From: WLWS01 sp047638675
GTDB taxonomy: Bacteria; Pseudomonadota; Gammaproteobacteria; Eutrophobiales; Eutrophobiaceae
NCBI GenBank assembly: GCA_047638675.1
Contig: JBLIML010000082.1
Span: forward strand, 1 to 16,092
Direction of reading: 5' to 3'
Length of the DNA: 16,092 nucleotides
Part shown: positions 13,121 through 16,092 of the stretch, in pieces
How the letters are laid out: each line of letters begins with the position of its first letter
Position numbering within the stretch: the first letter of the stretch is position 1
The notes under the pieces: model-generated
The model's database searches: none
What the model was told of the DNA's origin: nothing
Seen by the model: only the letters and a program-made list of their open reading frames with translations
Program-made: the position numbers and the translations under genes

Positions 13121-15226
13121 TTGACTCGTTTTATTTTTGCGCTACTGATTGCTCTACAGTTATGCGCAAACTTTATCGTATACGCTGACGATTCTTTAGA
13201 GGAAATAGTCGTTACCGCTGGATTTCGCGATACCGAGCTTATGAAAAGTGTTGGCAGTATCAGCGTGCTCGATGAACAACTTATTCAGGACCGCGCCGCG
13301 CGTCACTTCGATGAGACAGTTAACATTCTGCCCAATGTTAGTTCCTCTGGTGGAGGTACGCGTGCTCGATTTATTCAAATTCGTGGTGTAGGCGACCTCG
13401 AACAGTTTGTTGATCCAAAGCACTTTCCATCAGTGGGCATCACTATTGATGATATCGAAGTGGGCACCACGGCTACCGGCGCCGTTCTGATGGATGTTGC
13501 ACAAATCGAACTGTTGCGCGGGCCGCAGGGGACAAAGTTTGGTGCTAATGCACTGGCAGGCATTATCAATATTCGTACCCACGAACCAACGGAAACATTT
13601 AGTGCCAATATCGAAACTGGCTATGGCAATTTTGATAGCTGGCATGTAGGGGCTAGCATAAGTGGCCCTTTATCAGAATCAGTTCAGGGCAGGCTGGCCG
13701 TTCAGCAAAACAAGAGCGACGGATATTATTCAAATGATTTCGCAAATCGCGATGATACCAATGAACGTGATGAATTAAGCGTACGTGGAAAATTACGTTG
13801 GTCAGGTGATAACGGTGCCGAAGTCAATCTCATCACATCGTACGCTGACCTCAATGGCGGCTATGATGCCTTTTCCCTCGATAATGTTCGCAATACCTTG
13901 TCAGATAATCCGGGAAACGACAAACAGGAAACCATTGCGCTGGCGATCAAGGGCAGTATGCCTATCCTGCAAGGTCTTACCCTGGAAACTATTTTGAGCT
14001 GGCGGGACAGCAACGAAGATTACGCCTTTGATGAAGACTGGGTGTTTTCGGGTTTTTGCGATGGCATTCGTTGTGATCCCCTCTTCGAATTTTCCAGTAC
14101 CGATGAATTATTGCGCAGTAGCGATGTCCTTGCCGCCGATATTCGTCTGAAATCTGATCTCACACGACTTGGCTGGGTAGCAGGTATCTATGCGCAGAAG
14201 CGTAAGGAAGACCTGCAACGTCAACATTTCGTTGCATTCTCAAGCGACTATGAAACAGAACGTTACGCAATTTACGGACAATTAAAACTGGAAGTCGCAA
14301 GTAACTGGAATATTACGGCGGGTCTGCGTTATGAGCATTTTGAAGATAGGTATAACGATAGCAATACTCTGATTACCGACTCGAGCGACGAGTATTGGAG
14401 CGGTGAGTTAAGCGCGGAATACTTATACGGCGAGAACACACTTTTCTATGCTACTTTATCCCGCTCAGTTAAACCTGGTGGTGTGAATACGGAAACGAGT
14501 TCGAGTTTCCCCATTATTAATCCCATCTTTCAGCCTTTTCTATTATCACGTCAGCAATTCGATGCGGAAACATTATTCAACAAAGAAGTAGGGATGAAAG
14601 CTCGTTATTTGAATAACAAGTTAACCCTGCGACTGGCTTTGTTTCATATGGACAGAAACAATGCTCAACTTGAAAGTTTTGTCTGGGACGCCAGTACGTT
14701 TATCTTCACTGGCTTTCTTGATAGTAACAGTGATGCAGAGAACTACGGCGCAGAATTAGAGATGAGTTATCAGTTTACAGATGGACTGGAGTTTTTTGCC
14801 AATATTGGCTATCTGGAAACCAGTGTCGATGAGTTAAGCGTGTTTGACCTGGATAGCAGTCAGTTTATTACGCGAAGCAATAGAGACCAGACAAAAGCAC
14901 CGAACTGGCAATACAATCTTGGCATCAATCTACACTTTAGTGAGAGCTTACACGGCCGCATTGACGTAGAGGGCCGCGATAGTAGCTTCTTTGGCTACTA
15001 TCACAATGGCAAAATTGATGCTTACACGCTTGCCCATGCCAGTGTGAACTATCAGATCGGTAAAGTGAACCTGCAACTGTGGGTTCATAATTTGTTTAAT
15101 AAAGACTATCAGATCCATGGCTTGTATTTCGCTAATGACCCTCGTGATGGTTTTGCTGTTAATCGCTCGTATTATCAGTTTGGTGAACCCAGGGTTTACG
15201 GCATCAATGCGAATTATTCCTTTTGA
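13121..15226 (+). CDS. TonB-dependent outer-membrane receptor, probably for thiamine
   Basis: This 701-residue outer-membrane transporter is likely to import thiamine or a precursor, since it is directly under a TPP riboswitch. Residues 1-22 are a signal peptide. A TonB box (Glu-Glu-Ile-Val-Val-Thr-Ala) follows at about 27-33, then a plug domain whose Leu-Arg-Gly-Pro-Gln-Gly-Thr signature starts near residue 132 and continues into Ala-Gly-Ile-Ile-Asn-Ile. The rest is a 22-strand-type barrel ending in the usual terminal Phe (Tyr-Ser-Phe). The start is TTG: there is no ATG in reach, GGAG sits 10 bases before it, and the signal peptide begins there. The substrate is inferred from the riboswitch and the two thiamine-related genes downstream. 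Confidence 0.9.
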   Translation: MTRFIFALLIALQLCANFIVYADDSLEEIVVTAGFRDTELMKSVGSISVLDEQLIQDRAARHFDETVNILPNVSSSGGGTRARFIQIRGVGDLEQFVDPKHFPSVGITIDDIEVGTTATGAVLMDVAQIELLRGPQGTKFGANALAGIINIRTHEPTETFSANIETGYGNFDSWHVGASISGPLSESVQGRLAVQQNKSDGYYSNDFANRDDTNERDELSVRGKLRWSGDNGAEVNLITSYADLNGGYDAFSLDNVRNTLSDNPGNDKQETIALAIKGSMPILQGLTLETILSWRDSNEDYAFDEDWVFSGFCDGIRCDPLFEFSSTDELLRSSDVLAADIRLKSDLTRLGWVAGIYAQKRKEDLQRQHFVAFSSDYETERYAIYGQLKLEVASNWNITAGLRYEHFEDRYNDSNTLITDSSDEYWSGELSAEYLYGENTLFYATLSRSVKPGGVNTETSSSFPIINPIFQPFLLSRQQFDAETLFNKEVGMKARYLNNKLTLRLALFHMDRNNAQLESFVWDASTFIFTGFLDSNSDAENYGAELEMSYQFTDGLEFFANIGYLETSVDELSVFDLDSSQFITRSNRDQTKAPNWQYNLGINLHFSESLHGRIDVEGRDSSFFGYYHNGKIDAYTLAHASVNYQIGKVNLQLWVHNLFNKDYQIHGLYFANDPRDGFAVNRSYYQFGEPRVYGINANYSF

Positions 15227-15326
15227 ATAAAAGTTTGGAGTATCTTTTCATATTCAACACAGCTTAAGTACAATCGTCGTTCAAGTACATATCAGGACGA
15301 CAGAAGAAACCCAGGGTTAAAGCACT

Positions 15327-15578
15327 ATGAAAATCACAGCCGAAATAAGTATGTATCCCCTACGCGAAGATTTCATCCCGCCCATTGATGCTGTCATCGA
15401 AAAACTCAACAGCTTCGATGATATGCAGGTTAATACTTTTACCACGGCAACTACGATTATTGGTGATTACGATATTGTCATGGACGCGATAAAAGAGACA
15501 CTTGCATGGAGTTATGAAAACTTTGGTACGGCTGTTTTCGTCACCAAATTAATACCCGGCTACGATCCAGGGTCTTAA
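15327..15578 (+). CDS. Thiamine-binding protein, YkoF/MTH1187 (DUF77) type
   Basis: This 83-residue single-domain protein matches the small MTH1187/YkoF-type thiamine-binding family, known from Bacillus YkoF, which holds two such domains and binds thiamine or its pyrimidine part. It has the family's early Ile-Ser-Met-Tyr-Pro-Leu strand, a Phe-Ile-Pro-Pro-Ile start to the first helix, a middle Thr-x-Ile-x-Gly-Asp-Tyr-Asp and a final strand. There is no signal peptide, so it is cytosolic. The ribosome site is weak (AGGG 10 bases upstream). A 100-bp gap separates it from the receptor. Its stop overlaps the transporter's ATG (TAATG), so it may hand over or buffer imported thiamine. Confidence 0.82.
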   Translation: MKITAEISMYPLREDFIPPIDAVIEKLNSFDDMQVNTFTTATTIIGDYDIVMDAIKETLAWSYENFGTAVFVTKLIPGYDPGS

Positions 15579-16092
15579 TGCAAGAAGCACCCCAATTTCT
15601 ATTATCACTTCTCGCCAGTCTTTCTATCTGGGAAGGCTGTGCCGTTATTCTGGCCACTGCTTATCTGTTGCTGGCGGTAAGGGAGAACATATTATGCTGG
15701 TATTGCGCCCTTTTAAGCACGGCAATTTTTACTTTTTTGTTTTGGGATGTCAGTTTATTGATGGAATCCGCACTGAACGTCTACTATATGATGATGGCGG
15801 TTTATGGCTGGTATCAGTGGAAATACGGTGGAAATAAAAAGAGTCGCCTGACAATACGAAGATTAACGATTAAACAAAATGGCCTTATCATTATCTTCAT
15901 ATTAATAATGAGCCTCCTATCTGGCTATTTTCTCGATGAGCATACGCATGCTGTCTGGCCTTATATTGACTCTTTCACCACCTGGGCTAGCGTCATCACT
16001 ACCTTTATGGTTGCGAAAAAGATCCTGGAAAATTGGTTGTACTGGCTGGTAATCGATAGTATTTCCATTCCTTTGTATATTGACCGCGGTCT
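15578..16092 (+). CDS. pnuT: PnuC-family thiamine transporter (PnuT-like), partial
   Basis: The first 171 codons are open to the window edge. The protein has several hydrophobic membrane segments (about 11-35, 41-58, 66-83, 108-124 and 137-155). It carries the PnuC signature Glu-Asn-Trp-Leu-Tyr-Trp-Leu-Val-Ile-Asp near residues 154-163, followed by Ser-Ile-Pro-Leu-Tyr, and an earlier Tyr-Gly-Trp-Tyr-Gln-Trp. PnuC transporters move vitamins by facilitated diffusion across the inner membrane, with trapping by a kinase. Members under TPP riboswitches with a TonB receptor are the thiamine type, PnuT. Its ATG shares one base with the previous stop, so translation is coupled. The thiamine specificity is inferred from context, not from a residue I can point to. 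Confidence 0.88.
   Translation, partial: MQEAPQFLLSLLASLSIWEGCAVILATAYLLLAVRENILCWYCALLSTAIFTFLFWDVSLLMESALNVYYMMMAVYGWYQWKYGGNKKSRLTIRRLTIKQNGLIIIFILIMSLLSGYFLDEHTHAVWPYIDSFTTWASVITTFMVAKKILENWLYWLVIDSISIPLYIDRG

Noticed and set aside
15186..15318. Repeated 11-base palindrome AACCCAGGGTT at 15186-15196 and 15308-15318
   Set aside because: Only two copies, one inside the receptor's coding end; a hairpin would be too short to matter, so it is probably chance.
1..16092. CRISPR arrays, tRNA or rRNA genes, insertion sequences
   Set aside because: No regularly spaced repeats, no cloverleaf-like sequences, and no transposase or terminal inverted repeats were seen on reading both strands.

Overview
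The window looks like a chromosomal stretch of an aerobic gammaproteobacterium, possibly aquatic. The grounds are gammaproteobacterial-type protein families, moderate GC, a TonB/TolC outer-membrane lifestyle, PQQ and TPP-riboswitch biology, and an FNR/ANR-type palindrome. Species cannot be fixed from the sequence alone. There are three functional blocks, and no tRNA, rRNA, CRISPR array, transposase or phage gene was seen.

Block 1 (1-7208) is a divergent copper/heavy-metal handling cluster. Leftward from about 2.1 kb run a small Cys-rich exported protein, a TolC-family outer-membrane factor, and the first 79 codons of a CusB-type RND adaptor with an N-terminal heavy-metal-binding domain. This is the start of a CusCBA/CzcCBA-like efflux operon that leaves the window on the left. 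Rightward from about 2.37 kb run a second small Cys-rich exported protein, a second TolC-family protein (a lipoprotein), a Tat-exported multicopper oxidase lacking the usual middle cupredoxin domain, a c-type cytochrome with a long His-rich tail, and a SAM-dependent methyltransferase. The 316-bp gap between the two arms holds a perfect TTGAT-N4-ATCAA box, a second palindrome and a perfect TATAAT.

Between blocks, 7209-7762 is AT-rich and nearly gene-free. It holds one doubtful 70-codon ORF.

Block 2 (7763-12877) is a metabolic group. A PLP-dependent aromatic-amino-acid-type decarboxylase on the minus strand faces away from a PQQ-dependent alcohol dehydrogenase and a class A FAD hydroxylase on the plus strand. 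The dehydrogenase carries the Asp-x-Asp pattern of lanthanide-dependent enzymes but lacks the usual vicinal Cys pair. The three together suggest metabolism of an aromatic amine or alcohol. That is inference; no substrate can be read from the sequence.

Block 3 (about 12.9 kb to the right edge) is a thiamine-uptake operon. A clear TPP riboswitch precedes a TonB-dependent receptor with a TTG start, then a single-domain YkoF/MTH1187-type thiamine-binding protein, then a PnuC-family (PnuT-like) thiamine transporter whose ATG overlaps the previous stop and which runs off the window. The leader can form pairings that would hide the receptor's Shine-Dalgarno, so translational control is likely.
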